A stretch of 64,000 nt of DNA from Thalassobacterium sedimentorum (GCF_031127905.1 NZ_JARXIC010000014.1:51798-115797); one strand, 5' to 3'. Numbered from the stretch's first letter, positions 7,440 through 16,430 are shown. The notes: a model not told the origin generated them from the sequence alone. Numbers and translations: made by a program.

Positions 7440-9316
7440 ATACTAAATTAGTAAATGAAGTTCACGAAGTCGACGTCTGTGTGGTTGGCGGTGGTATGTC
7501 TGGTCTGATTGCTGCGATTGCGGCGGCTCGTCGTGGCAGTTCCGTTCTGTTACTTCACGACCGTCCAGTATTGGGTGGTAACGCTTCATCTGAGGTGAGG
7601 ATGTGGATCATGGGAGCGCATGGTCGTAATAAGAAAGAGGCAGGCATTCTAGAAGAGATTCAATTGTGCAATGCACATCGTAATCCCTCTGGTAGCTATT
7701 CAGTTTGGGATTCGGTGCTATATGAGTTTGCTACTTTCACTCCAGGTTTAACTACTTTGTTGAATTGTAGCTGTAACAATTTGGAGATGAACAACGGAAG
7801 GATTTCTTCAGTGGATGCATGGCAGTTGACCACGCAAACTTGGCATCGCGTAGTGGCAAAACTGTTTATTGATTGCTCTGGGGACTCGATTTTGGCGCCA
7901 CTATCTGGTGCCGATACGCGATGTGGCCGCGAAAGCAGAGAAGAGTTCAATGAATCCATTGCGCCGCTTAAGTCAGATCTCAAAACGATGGGTAATAGTG
8001 TTTTATTGCAGCTCGAAGAGACGACGGAAGCGCAGGATTTTACTCCGCCAGGTTGGGCTTATCGATTTGATGAAGCTTCAAATCTCCCCAGCCGCATAGG
8101 ATCTAGTATGGGGTCTAACTTTTGGTGGATTGAGCTTGGGGGGTTACAAAATACGATTGATGATGCGGAGTTGATTCGTGATGAACTTTTCAAAGTAGCT
8201 TGGGGAGTCTGGGACTATATGAAGAATGCTGGCCCACAGGCCGAAAAGTTGAAAAACTGGCGTTTGAGATGGCTGGGCTCACTTCCTGGCAAACGAGAGA
8301 ATCGCCGCTACATAGGAGATCACGTGCTGACTCAGAACGATGTTCAAGCGGGTGGCCTCTTTGAGGATATCGTGGCTTATGGCGGGTGGAGTATGGATGA
8401 TCACCACCCGGCAGGACTTTATTATCCAGGGAGGGCAACGCTTTATCATAAAGCCCCATCGCCTTATGGGATTCCATTTCGTTCACTTTACTCGCGCAAT
8501 GTGGCGAATTTGCTTTGTGCGGGTCGTAATATTTCTGCGACGCACAGTGCGCTCTCCTCAACTAGAGTGATGGGCACTTGCTCTATTCTGGGGCAAGCGG
8601 TAGGCACGGCGGCTGCTCTGTGTGTGGCTCAGTCGATTACGCCACGGCAGATTACGGGTTCCATTTTAGATGAACTGCAAAATCAGCTGATGCAGGACGA
8701 TTGTTGGTTACCTGGTAAGATACGCGATACTTCCGAACTGATGCAGGCTGCCCGTATTGAATCTTCGGATGCAACAGATCTGGCAGCGTTGAGAGATGGA
8801 CATGAACGTAATAATGACGATGCGCATGCTTGGGTTGCTTCGATAGGTTCGACTCTAACGCTTAGTTGGGATGAGCCTCGTTATGTAGATTGTCTACGTC
8901 TTGTGTTTGACAGTGATCTTAGCCGAAGGAAAGAGATGCCGTGTAAGTACCCGTTAAAAGGTCGTTGGATGAATATGCCACAACAATTGGTTCGAAGCTT
9001 TTGTGTTGAAATTAAAACTGCAAACGGAGAGTGGAGAATGATTAAACAGGTGGCGGAAAATCGTCGTCGTCTTGTTGTGCTTCCTGTGTGTGATGATGTG
9101 ATTGCATTGCGCTGGACGGGGCATTCGACTTGGGGGGATGCCGAACTCCGTGTGTTCAGTATCGAAGCCATGGAAAGCTCGATGCCTTTGTCATTCGACC
9201 CACCAAAAGGTCTGGCTTGGACTGAAGTCATTTCAAAGCTACCTAGTACAGATTTGGCAGTGCCAGATAATGGCTGTGAAGAGGGGACTCGTGGCAGCTC
9301 ACGCGTGGGTGCATAG
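7436..9316 (+). CDS. FAD-dependent oxidoreductase (FAD_oxidored type) with C-terminal beta domain
   Basis: A 626-residue protein starting at ATG 7436, overlapping the preceding stop as ATGA. Residues 12-45 form the FAD-binding Rossmann unit (VVGGGMSG at 16-23, then an acidic strand end), followed by the conserved LGGNASSEVRM segment near 49-59 that marks this family, and a late FAD-contacting stretch (LLCAGRNISATHSALSSTRVMGT, split around residues 360-382). From about residue 440 a beta-sandwich resembling a discoidin-like sugar-binding domain follows. No signal peptide, so it is cytoplasmic. The homologue at 49800 shares both domains; the one at 19929 lacks the beta domain. The reaction is unknown; oxidation of a sugar hydroxyl is a reasonable guess from context. 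Confidence 0.85.
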   Translation: MNTKLVNEVHEVDVCVVGGGMSGLIAAIAAARRGSSVLLLHDRPVLGGNASSEVRMWIMGAHGRNKKEAGILEEIQLCNAHRNPSGSYSVWDSVLYEFATFTPGLTTLLNCSCNNLEMNNGRISSVDAWQLTTQTWHRVVAKLFIDCSGDSILAPLSGADTRCGRESREEFNESIAPLKSDLKTMGNSVLLQLEETTEAQDFTPPGWAYRFDEASNLPSRIGSSMGSNFWWIELGGLQNTIDDAELIRDELFKVAWGVWDYMKNAGPQAEKLKNWRLRWLGSLPGKRENRRYIGDHVLTQNDVQAGGLFEDIVAYGGWSMDDHHPAGLYYPGRATLYHKAPSPYGIPFRSLYSRNVANLLCAGRNISATHSALSSTRVMGTCSILGQAVGTAAALCVAQSITPRQITGSILDELQNQLMQDDCWLPGKIRDTSELMQAARIESSDATDLAALRDGHERNNDDAHAWVASIGSTLTLSWDEPRYVDCLRLVFDSDLSRRKEMPCKYPLKGRWMNMPQQLVRSFCVEIKTANGEWRMIKQVAENRRRLVVLPVCDDVIALRWTGHSTWGDAELRVFSIEAMESSMPLSFDPPKGLAWTEVISKLPSTDLAVPDNGCEEGTRGSSRVGA

Positions 9317-9405
9317 AGATTGTTGATCATTTCTACACTGAGCCTCGGGCGATTATATGCATCGCAGTCATCATATTTAACATAAACCAAACAATAAGAT
9401 AAAAC

Positions 9406-10098
9406 ATGAAAAAACTATTACATCTCATTTTCATAGTTCTATGTGTGAGTTCTATTTCAGTGCTCAGCGCAGACACAACTACTATTCTAGCCTTCGGTGA
9501 CTCCATCACTGCGAAAGGTGGCAGGGGATTTGTCACTTACCGGCATGTGTTAATTCCTGAATTACGAAATGAATGTTTAGATTTTGAATTCATCGGCCCG
9601 AAGAGGGACCATGACTCCGCCTATGCGGGGTATGGAGGGAAGAATACCAGTTACTTGCTTAGTATTTCGGAAGAAGTTTACAGCCAGTATCCCGCGGATA
9701 TTGTTATGATCCACTCAGGCCACAATAGCTTCAGTAAGGATGATCCAGTTGCTGGAATCGTTCGTGATACTGAATTGATCATGAAGAATATGAGAAGCAT
9801 TAATCCAGATGTAATATTCCTACTGGCACAGGTCATACCTGCTGGGAAGCTTCCCAAATACTCATATATTCCCGATTTAAACGAGGAACTTGCGGCACTT
9901 GCAACACGCCTGACGGAACAGGGGTACAACATTATTCTAGTCGATCAAGCTGATGGCTTTGATTGGAAAGAAGATACGATCAGTGACATGGTGCATCCCA
10001 ATCCTTCAGGTGCAAAGAAAATGGCAGATAAATGGATGCAAGCTCTGCTTCCTTTACTTGACATTAAGGATGTGAAGTTGGTTGAGGCAGACAGTTGA
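9406..10098 (+). CDS. Secreted SGNH/GDSL hydrolase (carbohydrate-esterase-like)
   Basis: A 230-residue protein with a signal peptide (residues 1-22, SVLSA end). Block I is FGDSIT at 30-35 (Ser33 nucleophile), a Gly-rich block II YAGYGG near 73-78, block III SGHN at 104-107, and the catalytic DMVH at 194-197. All four SGNH blocks are therefore present. Proteins of this type remove acetyl or other acyl groups from polysaccharides outside the cytoplasm. It follows the FAD oxidoreductase by 89 bases and is probably the last gene of the module starting at 1880. Confidence 0.88.
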   Translation: MKKLLHLIFIVLCVSSISVLSADTTTILAFGDSITAKGGRGFVTYRHVLIPELRNECLDFEFIGPKRDHDSAYAGYGGKNTSYLLSISEEVYSQYPADIVMIHSGHNSFSKDDPVAGIVRDTELIMKNMRSINPDVIFLLAQVIPAGKLPKYSYIPDLNEELAALATRLTEQGYNIILVDQADGFDWKEDTISDMVHPNPSGAKKMADKWMQALLPLLDIKDVKLVEADS

Positions 10099-10148
10099 AT
10101 CATTCTTTTCTTGGGAGGGAGTGTCTGAAATACATAATTAAACTTGTG

Positions 10149-10175
10149 TTAATACGTATTAGTAATACGTATTAA
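10149..10175. promoter_or_regulatory. Tandem perfect palindromes just upstream of the DUF4838 gene (candidate operator)
   Basis: TAATACGTATTA, itself a perfect 12-bp palindrome, occurs twice (10150-10161 and 10163-10174) separated by one G, so the whole 27-bp stretch is a palindrome around that G. It ends three bases before the ATG at 10179, overlapping where the ribosome-binding site should be. A LacI gene follows directly downstream of the DUF4838 gene and is the likeliest binder, which is inference. Confidence 0.65.
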
Positions 10176-10178
10176 TTT

Positions 10179-12689
10179 ATGCTTATACCTATTGCTGCTA
10201 TATTGGTCAAATTACCCCGTTTATTGTCTGTCGGACTAGTTTTGACTAGTTCGCTTTGGTCGCATTCGATGGCGGCTTCGGTCAAGCGGTTGGCGGTGCA
10301 GGAGTTTGTCTGGGATGCTAGCTCGGGCGTTAAGCTGGGGGCAGCGCTGCAGGCCGTTCCAGAGGGGGAGCAGGTCTTGCAGATGCTTTCTTATGTTTTG
10401 GAAGGAGCCACGGGACAAGTAGTTGAGGCGGGAGAGGATGTGGAGCGGGGTATTTACTTAGGCTTGCCAGCGGATGCTCCACAGCTAGCTGAAATGGCTT
10501 CTTTGTCGGAGGACGATGCGTTTGGTCGCGAGGACTACCTGCTCTATTCGACTGCAGACTGTGTCTATGTAATTGGAGCCACTGGCATGGCGGTTCGTCA
10601 TGGTGTGGTGGATTTGGTGAATCGATGGGGCTATCGGCGCTTCTTTCCGACTTCCAATTGGGAAGTGTTTCCTGCGTTCAAAGATCTTCGGGTGAAAGTA
10701 AATGTGGTCGAATCTCCTGCCTATGTCGTTCGTGATATTTTCGACGTGAACTTCTTGCCGGGCGAGAAAGAATTATTTTTGGAATGGCGGGATTGGAATC
10801 GATTGGGGTCGGGCTTTGGGCTGAAGACCAAGCACTCCTACGATGGGATTTTTTTGAGGAACCGAGAGGCATTTGATGGGCATCCTGAGTATTTTGCTAT
10901 GGTAGATGGAGAAAGAACTCCGGATGCCAAGTATAAGAAGTTTAATGTTTCGAATCCGGATTTGCAGCAAATTGTCTTAGATGATGCTCGTGCTCGACTC
11001 GAGGCGCTGGAGTTGTCAGATTCCGTGAGTATGGATCCGAGTGATTTTGGCGGCTGGGATAATAGTGGTGAGTCGTTTGAGGAATTGGGGTCGCCAACGA
11101 ATCAAGCCGTCAGCCTGGCTAATTTGGTCGCGCGTGAGGTGGCGGCTCCGGAAGGGAAGTTTGTGGGGATGTATGCGTATTATCAGCATCAGAGTCCGCC
11201 TACAATTGAAGTGGAGCCAAATTTGATTGTCAGCTTTGCGACACGATTCCTGTCGCCTGGACGTGATCTCGTCGAATCAATTTCAGCTTGGAGAGCTCAG
11301 GGCTTAGAGTGGGTCGGCATTCGAGACTATGCCTCTTTTTGGGGGTGGGATCTGGGGATGCCAGGATTTGCTGAGGGAGGGAATTTGGCATATCAAGAGG
11401 ATTCGCTTCAAATGTATTATGACCTCGGGGCTCGTTTTTATACTTCAGAAGTGGAGAGTAACTGGGGGGCGTATGGACTTGGCGTTTATGTGACATCGCG
11501 ATTATTGTGGTCGCCCGATGCTGAGGTGAGTGAATTGGTAGCTGACTTCCTTGAGAAAAGTTTTGGTCCCGCGGCCGAGGTGATGGCATCCTTTTATGAT
11601 AAATTGAACGGTGAGAAGTCTGTCTTGGCACAGCAAACACCGGTGCAGGATTACTATGCGATTCTACTGGAAGCGGGGGAGCGTGCCGTAGGCCGAGAGG
11701 ATGTGCAGGCTCGTATTGATGATTTGATTGCCTATGTGCGTTATGTAGAATTGATGAGTGAGTTACAGAAAGCTCGAGAGGATGATAAGCAACAATACTT
11801 GATGGATCTATATCGTTGGACTTTTCGGATTTCTCCTCAACAAATGGTGGCGACTCGTGCGATGGCCTTTCGTCCTCGCAATGGAGGTATTCGATACACA
11901 TTTCCGACGCTCAAACATCCAGATGAAGCTGAGCGAGCGGTCTTGCTGGATACTTGTGTTGGTCAAGCTGTGACTCGGGCAGAGTTGAGGCAGCTTGCGC
12001 AAGCATCGATTGCGTCGGCGAAGCCAGACGCGTGGTCAAATTTACCGATTCAAGATCGGATGACGCGTAGCCCTCGCTTGCGCTTTGGGGCTGCCTTATT
12101 GTTTCCGATGGAGCGAAATGAGCAGGTGAGCGTTTCGGTTTCTATGAGGCTCTTTGGCTTCTCCTGGTTACCTCGTTATATGGTTTTAGACCCGACAGGG
12201 GAGGTCGTCGCTAGCGGAAGAGTTAAATCACTTAATGAAGCGATCATGTTAAATAGCACTCAGGCTGGGGAGTATTTGTTGGTTTTTGAACGAACATTAA
12301 TACAAATTCAGGCGAGTTCTTCGCGTGAATTCTATCTGTTGCCGTCGGCTGATTTTCAAGCCATCGCCATGGTTCGTTTTTCCGGAGACATGAATTTCTC
12401 GCTTCCTGCTGGAGCAAGTTCACAGATTGCCGTTGGAGGGCAAGGAGGCGGAGAGCGAGTGGGCGTCAGTATTATTAATGAAGCAGGAGTTCTGCTTGCG
12501 GAAGAGGGTGAGGCTTCGGGAGATGAACCTTTGATTCTTGATCTTCCGCTTCATGAGAGCATGGCGAGTTACAACATCAATTTAAGAGGACCGACGAGTG
12601 GAAATTTTGAGGATGCTTTTATCCATTTTCAGGGCGGTAATCGCGTGCCGCTGCGGATGGGGCCTCTTGATCGCGCGGCGGCGGAGTGA
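10179..12689 (+). CDS. Secreted DUF4838-domain protein (alpha-glucuronidase-like architecture)
   Basis: An 836-residue protein. Residues 1-33 are a signal peptide (hydrophobic, ending SMAA). Residues about 35-175 resemble the N-terminal beta/alpha domain of alpha-glucuronidases, ending in the typical NRWGYRRFFPTSNWEVFP stretch. A DUF4838 (TIM-barrel-like) region follows from about 230 to 510, including GHPEYFAMVDGER, and a C-terminal beta-sandwich closes the protein from about 640. DUF4838 proteins are frequent in glycan loci of Bacteroidota, Planctomycetes and Verrucomicrobia, but to my knowledge their reaction is not established. It opens module B, with a LacI gene 39 bases downstream, and has two paralogues in this window (16493 and 61385). 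Confidence 0.82.
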   Translation: MLIPIAAILVKLPRLLSVGLVLTSSLWSHSMAASVKRLAVQEFVWDASSGVKLGAALQAVPEGEQVLQMLSYVLEGATGQVVEAGEDVERGIYLGLPADAPQLAEMASLSEDDAFGREDYLLYSTADCVYVIGATGMAVRHGVVDLVNRWGYRRFFPTSNWEVFPAFKDLRVKVNVVESPAYVVRDIFDVNFLPGEKELFLEWRDWNRLGSGFGLKTKHSYDGIFLRNREAFDGHPEYFAMVDGERTPDAKYKKFNVSNPDLQQIVLDDARARLEALELSDSVSMDPSDFGGWDNSGESFEELGSPTNQAVSLANLVAREVAAPEGKFVGMYAYYQHQSPPTIEVEPNLIVSFATRFLSPGRDLVESISAWRAQGLEWVGIRDYASFWGWDLGMPGFAEGGNLAYQEDSLQMYYDLGARFYTSEVESNWGAYGLGVYVTSRLLWSPDAEVSELVADFLEKSFGPAAEVMASFYDKLNGEKSVLAQQTPVQDYYAILLEAGERAVGREDVQARIDDLIAYVRYVELMSELQKAREDDKQQYLMDLYRWTFRISPQQMVATRAMAFRPRNGGIRYTFPTLKHPDEAERAVLLDTCVGQAVTRAELRQLAQASIASAKPDAWSNLPIQDRMTRSPRLRFGAALLFPMERNEQVSVSVSMRLFGFSWLPRYMVLDPTGEVVASGRVKSLNEAIMLNSTQAGEYLLVFERTLIQIQASSSREFYLLPSADFQAIAMVRFSGDMNFSLPAGASSQIAVGGQGGGERVGVSIINEAGVLLAEEGEASGDEPLILDLPLHESMASYNINLRGPTSGNFEDAFIHFQGGNRVPLRMGPLDRAAAE

Positions 12690-12728
12690 AGTTGTGTGAC
12701 TTCGTTTGTAATTCAGCAAAATTAGACA

Positions 12729-13997
12729 ATGGCGAAATTGAATAAAAAAAAATCTGGCGCGTCTAGCAGTCCAACTCAAAAGGATATCGCAGATGCTCTT
12801 CAGCTCTCGCAAACGACGGTAGCGATGGCCTTGAGTTCGAAATATGAAGGTCGACTTTTAGAGGAGACTGTTGAGCGTGTGCGGAAATATGCCGCTGAGG
12901 TTGGCTACCATCCTCAGCGGTTTGCTCAGATGATGCGAGGAGGGCGGAGTCGAATTGTGGGTGTAGTTGTTCGCTTGGGGGTCTATACGGATCATCATCA
13001 GCTGTTGTCGTTGCTTTCAAATGAACTTACTCGATCGGGGTATCGTTTGATTTTAGCAGATCCCGAATGGTTTGGTGGAGATCATGGATTAGTTAAGGCT
13101 TATTTATTAGATCACGGTGTGGAGGGGGTTGTTTTCTGTAATATTGTGCAACCAGAGGAAGCTCGTTCTCTCTATGAATTATTGCCTACATCTCTACCAG
13201 CAGTTTCGCTTCAGAGTTCGATTGATTCGATTCCGAATGTACGAAGTGATATTGAATCGGCCTATTATGCATTGACTCGTTTGCATTTGGCCTTCGGGGC
13301 ACGACGCTTGAATTTACTTTTAAGCTTTCGAGATAAGGGGCACTTAGGCCGTCCGGCTTTCACTGCGATTGATCGCGCGAAGGGCTTCTCGCGGGCAATC
13401 TCAGAGGCAGGTGGAGGCGTCTTTGCGGATGATGTTGTGCGTGAGTTATTGGAACTTCCGAACTGCTTAAATCCTCAGAATCAAGGGCCGTCTAAAATCG
13501 CGGGGAAGATTATTCATCCCGAACGACTTCCCATGATTAATAATGCATATGATAATGGTTTTTATACGGCAACTGAGTTGATCCGCTCTGATGCGATTCC
13601 TGATTCATTGATCTGTGCCAATGATGATACGGCTATTGGCGCACTTGCGGCATTTTTGCGATCCGATGTCCGAGTCCCCGGGCAGGTTCGGATTAGTGGA
13701 CATGATAATACCGTTGCTGGATCCTATGCCACCGTGCCGCTGATGACAGTAAGTGTGCCGTTGTTGGAAATGGTAAAGAAAGCTACAGGTCATTTGGTTT
13801 CGATGATTGATGGAGCAGGGGAGCGCGAAGTCTCTTCCATGTCCAAGCTTCCAAGTGAAATTTTGATTAATCTGTCTGCGAGTTGTGCCGAAAGAGTTCG
13901 TTCTCTCAGTGGAAATCCCGACCTGCAAATGATTGATGGAAATCGCGTGGTCTGGGAGACGATGGATTCATATCAGTATGAAGATTTAAATTTATGA
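12729..13997 (+). CDS. LacI-family transcriptional regulator
   Basis: A 422-residue protein, longer than the usual 340. After a Lys/Ser-rich 15-residue leader comes the LacI helix-turn-helix (TQKDIADALQLSQTTVAMAL, residues 16-35), then an effector domain with the familiar segments GVVVRLGVYTDH, LLDHGVEGVVFCN and LICANDDTAIGALAAF. A stretch around residues 210-270 (between FSRAISEAGG and NAYDNGFYTA) appears as an insertion. It lies between the DUF4838 gene and a toroid gene, whose ATG overlaps its stop as ATGA, so regulator and enzyme are translationally coupled. The twin palindromes at 10149-10175 and the inverted repeat at 15349-15372 are candidate targets. Confidence 0.92.
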   Translation: MAKLNKKKSGASSSPTQKDIADALQLSQTTVAMALSSKYEGRLLEETVERVRKYAAEVGYHPQRFAQMMRGGRSRIVGVVVRLGVYTDHHQLLSLLSNELTRSGYRLILADPEWFGGDHGLVKAYLLDHGVEGVVFCNIVQPEEARSLYELLPTSLPAVSLQSSIDSIPNVRSDIESAYYALTRLHLAFGARRLNLLLSFRDKGHLGRPAFTAIDRAKGFSRAISEAGGGVFADDVVRELLELPNCLNPQNQGPSKIAGKIIHPERLPMINNAYDNGFYTATELIRSDAIPDSLICANDDTAIGALAAFLRSDVRVPGQVRISGHDNTVAGSYATVPLMTVSVPLLEMVKKATGHLVSMIDGAGEREVSSMSKLPSEILINLSASCAERVRSLSGNPDLQMIDGNRVVWETMDSYQYEDLNL

Positions 13998-15265
13998 GAG
14001 AAGTGAATCAACGTTTTAGCAAACTCGATACTTCGAGCAAGGTCTTGAAACTCGTAAAGAGGGACATGGTTTTGGATTCGTTACGCGGAGCCTCTGCTTG
14101 GCTAGATGCTGCGGTTGATGGCGCTGGGGTCGTGGGGAAATGCTGCCGTAATGCTTTGTATCATGAAGATGGTCGAGTGACTTGGTTGTATCCCAATAGT
14201 AATACGGCAGAGTCGATCTCGGCATGGTTGAAACTTGGAGAGTTGTTGGGGGATCCGACGAAAGTGGATCAGGCGAAGTTGTATGCGGATACCATGCTCG
14301 ATGATACAGTTCGAGGCTTATGGAATGACCCCGCAGCGCCTGAGGCGTTTGGGCTTCCGTGGTATTGGACTGATGGGGGAACTTATAGTTCCATATATGC
14401 GATGCGGATACCTATTTATCTAAGCCAGCTCTATCAGGCGACTGGTTGTGATCGCTACCTTTCGGTTTCCGATGGGATAGGAGAGACGCTCCTGAATCGT
14501 ATGTTGGATAGTGGAATTGTGAGTGCAGCATGGGATCCGAAGACTGGGTGGATGCATGAAGTACGTGTTGGCGCGCGGGTCATGTACTCGGTTGCTACCT
14601 TTGCGAAACTGTGGCAGATGACGGGTAAGGAGAAGTATCGAGTTGGCTATGATAAATCGGTGGCGGCTCTATTGAGAATGCAAAATGAGGATGGATCTTT
14701 TTATCAGCAGTACGATCCTCGGACGGGGGAGGCCCTGGATACTTCTATTAAATTTCACTTTGTTGCCTATCTGCTGAATATTTTGCAGTGCGCTTACGAG
14801 GCAATGGGGGATACACGATTGGTTGATTGTGGAGCACGTCTCGCTGATCACCTTTGTGGCACTTTCTACTATCGTCATACAGTCCCATATTGTGGTGGTA
14901 CTGGCCTGGAAGCACCAGACCAGATGGAGGCGGATGGTTCTATTCAGGATTCCTGCAATGGGCTCCTTTGGTTGTTCGAAGTCACGGGCACTTCTGTCTA
15001 TCGTGACGTGGCTTTGAAGTTGTGGATGGAATTGTGGATGCATCAGATTCCTCAGGATAATGAAGCAGGATGGGCCGGTGCTATCATGCGGGGAGTGACT
15101 CCGTCATACACAGAGACCTTGGCGGGGGTTCCCTCAAATAGAAAGCATTTACACTTTGATCCTACGGTTGTCGCGCGATGTGATATTTGGTTCGTCGCCA
15201 ACCATGTTTTTGCATCAGAACGACTGTTGCAGCTGATTGGTAAGGATTGCATCTCTGAAGCCTGA
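13994..15265 (+). CDS. Alpha/alpha-toroid (six-hairpin glycosidase-like) protein, cytoplasmic
   Basis: A 423-residue protein without signal peptide. Repeated helix pairs rich in Trp, Tyr and Asp (WLYPNSNTAESISAWLKLGE, WYWTDGGTYSSIYAMRIPIY, MQNEDGSFYQQYDPRTGEA, FHFVAYLLNILQCAYEAMGD) match the six-hairpin glycosidase fold used by many sugar hydrolases, unsaturated glucuronyl hydrolases and epimerases. I cannot place it in a named family. A close paralogue lies at 21249, with the block RNAxYHxDGRVTWLYPNSNT nearly identical. It starts at ATGA overlapping the LacI stop and is followed by a probable terminator at 15281. Confidence 0.75.
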   Translation: MREVNQRFSKLDTSSKVLKLVKRDMVLDSLRGASAWLDAAVDGAGVVGKCCRNALYHEDGRVTWLYPNSNTAESISAWLKLGELLGDPTKVDQAKLYADTMLDDTVRGLWNDPAAPEAFGLPWYWTDGGTYSSIYAMRIPIYLSQLYQATGCDRYLSVSDGIGETLLNRMLDSGIVSAAWDPKTGWMHEVRVGARVMYSVATFAKLWQMTGKEKYRVGYDKSVAALLRMQNEDGSFYQQYDPRTGEALDTSIKFHFVAYLLNILQCAYEAMGDTRLVDCGARLADHLCGTFYYRHTVPYCGGTGLEAPDQMEADGSIQDSCNGLLWLFEVTGTSVYRDVALKLWMELWMHQIPQDNEAGWAGAIMRGVTPSYTETLAGVPSNRKHLHFDPTVVARCDIWFVANHVFASERLLQLIGKDCISEA

Positions 15266-15280
15266 GGGGGCGCGGAGCAT

Positions 15281-15301
15281 TCTAGAGGCTAGATTTTTTT
15301 A
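15281..15301 (+). terminator. Probable intrinsic terminator after the toroid gene
   Basis: A 5-bp stem TCTAG/CTAGA with a 3-base loop is followed at once by a run of eight T. It lies 16 bases past the stop at 15265. The stem is short, so strength is uncertain. Confidence 0.5.
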
Positions 15302-15339
15302 GTGTGTGAATTTATTTTTTTTAAGAATTGGAAAGTTAC

Positions 15340-15372
15340 TTGACAATATTAAATTTACTATTGTAAATTTAA
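15340..15372 (+). promoter_or_regulatory. Promoter with overlapping inverted-repeat operator upstream of the LamG PEP-CTERM gene
   Basis: A consensus -35 box TTGACA lies at 15340-15345. Starting three bases later, TTAAATTTAC (15349-15358), four bases, then GTAAATTTAA (15363-15372) form a perfect 10-bp inverted repeat. The best -10 candidate, TAAATT at 15364-15369 with 18-base spacing, lies inside the right arm. A repressor bound here would block polymerase. The start codon is at 15403. Confidence 0.6.
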
Positions 15373-15402
15373 AAGGAACTATTGATTAAACCTGCTGTTA
15401 CT

Positions 15403-16242
15403 ATGAAAAAAATATACACGATTCTGACACTTAATATTGCTGGCTTCCTGCTCTCGGCTCAGGCTGCAGATCCTGTGCTTCATTATGCATTGGATGAAGG
15501 GGCTGGTTCGACTGCTGCCAATTTGGGGACGGCGACAGGGGCGAATGGGGCACTGTATCATGGGAGCACTTCTTTGGTCGGCGCGGCTGGCGACGGATAT
15601 TGGGTCGCTGACTCCCCGTCGGGGAGCGGTTCTTCTTATTCAATGACCACTCCGGATAGTTATGTTCAGGCTGGCGTGCTGTCTGATCTATCTGGAGTTG
15701 GTGATTTTACTTTTACAATGTGGCTTAAGTTAAGTGATGTTCAGTATAATGATCGAATCTTTAGCACTCGTGGGACTGCTGGAACTGGCTTTATCGATCT
15801 ACTTGCAGTGAGTGGTTCCACGGCGTCGGCACTTAACCTAAGTCTTCAATTGAAGGGAACTGGCGGTTCTGCTACTATCAATAGTGTTGCGTTTGATGCC
15901 ACTGAATGGACGTTTTTGAGTGTTGTGAGAGATGGGGATACTGTTACGTTCAATACTGGTAGTGTGCTGCTGGGGTCGGCTCAGTTGTCAACTGAGAGCG
16001 GTCTATATGAAGGTACTGTCGGGCAGTCTGCTGGGAATTTTGAGATTGCAGGGACCGCGGCATCGGGCTCAGATCGCTCGCCTCTTGGTGCTATTAGTGA
16101 CTTTAGGTTCTACAACGAAGCGCTTAGTTTGAGTGCCATCGATGGGGTTCGACAATCGGCGATTCCAGAGCCTTCAACAACTATGATGTTGTCGGTGATT
16201 GGTATCATCGCTGTAGGCTTGCGCAGGCGTGGCGCTAAGTAA
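15403..16242 (+). CDS. LamG-domain PEP-CTERM surface protein
   Basis: A 279-residue protein. ATG 15403 is chosen because it begins a standard signal peptide (MKKIYTILTLNIAGFLLSAQAA); a TTG at 15382 is also in frame and lies just after an AAGGA. Residues about 24-245 form a LamG/concanavalin-like domain, with FTFTMWLKLSDVQYNDRIFS and DFRFYNEALS as its typical strands. The tail is PEP-CTERM: IPEPST, hydrophobic helix (MLSVIGIIAVGL) and RRRGAK. Its LamG domain is clearly homologous to the N-terminal domain of the next gene's product (shared YNDRIFSTR, TGFIDL, GTAAS-RSP). It is probably anchored at the surface and binds the same glycan. Confidence 0.87.
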   Translation: MKKIYTILTLNIAGFLLSAQAADPVLHYALDEGAGSTAANLGTATGANGALYHGSTSLVGAAGDGYWVADSPSGSGSSYSMTTPDSYVQAGVLSDLSGVGDFTFTMWLKLSDVQYNDRIFSTRGTAGTGFIDLLAVSGSTASALNLSLQLKGTGGSATINSVAFDATEWTFLSVVRDGDTVTFNTGSVLLGSAQLSTESGLYEGTVGQSAGNFEIAGTAASGSDRSPLGAISDFRFYNEALSLSAIDGVRQSAIPEPSTTMMLSVIGIIAVGLRRRGAK

Positions 16243-16379
16243 ATGTAAAGTGCCTGCTGTTAAGTGGGCGCGAGTAGAAGTCTGCTTGTCTGGGATGTTC
16301 TAGGGCTCTTTTGTTGGGGGGTTCGAAGGCCTCTTGGGAATCCGGCTAAAGGTACTATCAGTATCACTATTACTCTTTC

Positions 16380-16415
16380 AAATGCCAACAGAGCTGCCTT
16401 CTGACGGCATTTTTA
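16380..16415 (+). terminator. Possible intrinsic terminator between PEP-CTERM and LamG-DUF4838 genes
   Basis: AAATGCC (16380-16386) pairs with GGCATTT (16406-16412), with an inner CAGA/TCTG pairing separated by a small internal loop; T residues continue to 16414. Moderate stem with an internal loop, so only a fair candidate. Confidence 0.4.
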
Positions 16416-16430
16416 GTAATTAATCTTGTG

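Noticed and set aside
11230..11901. A 223-codon open frame on the minus strand inside the DUF4838 gene
   Set aside because: Its translation is rich in His, Pro and Ser with no domain or start context, and it lies wholly antisense to a clear secreted protein.
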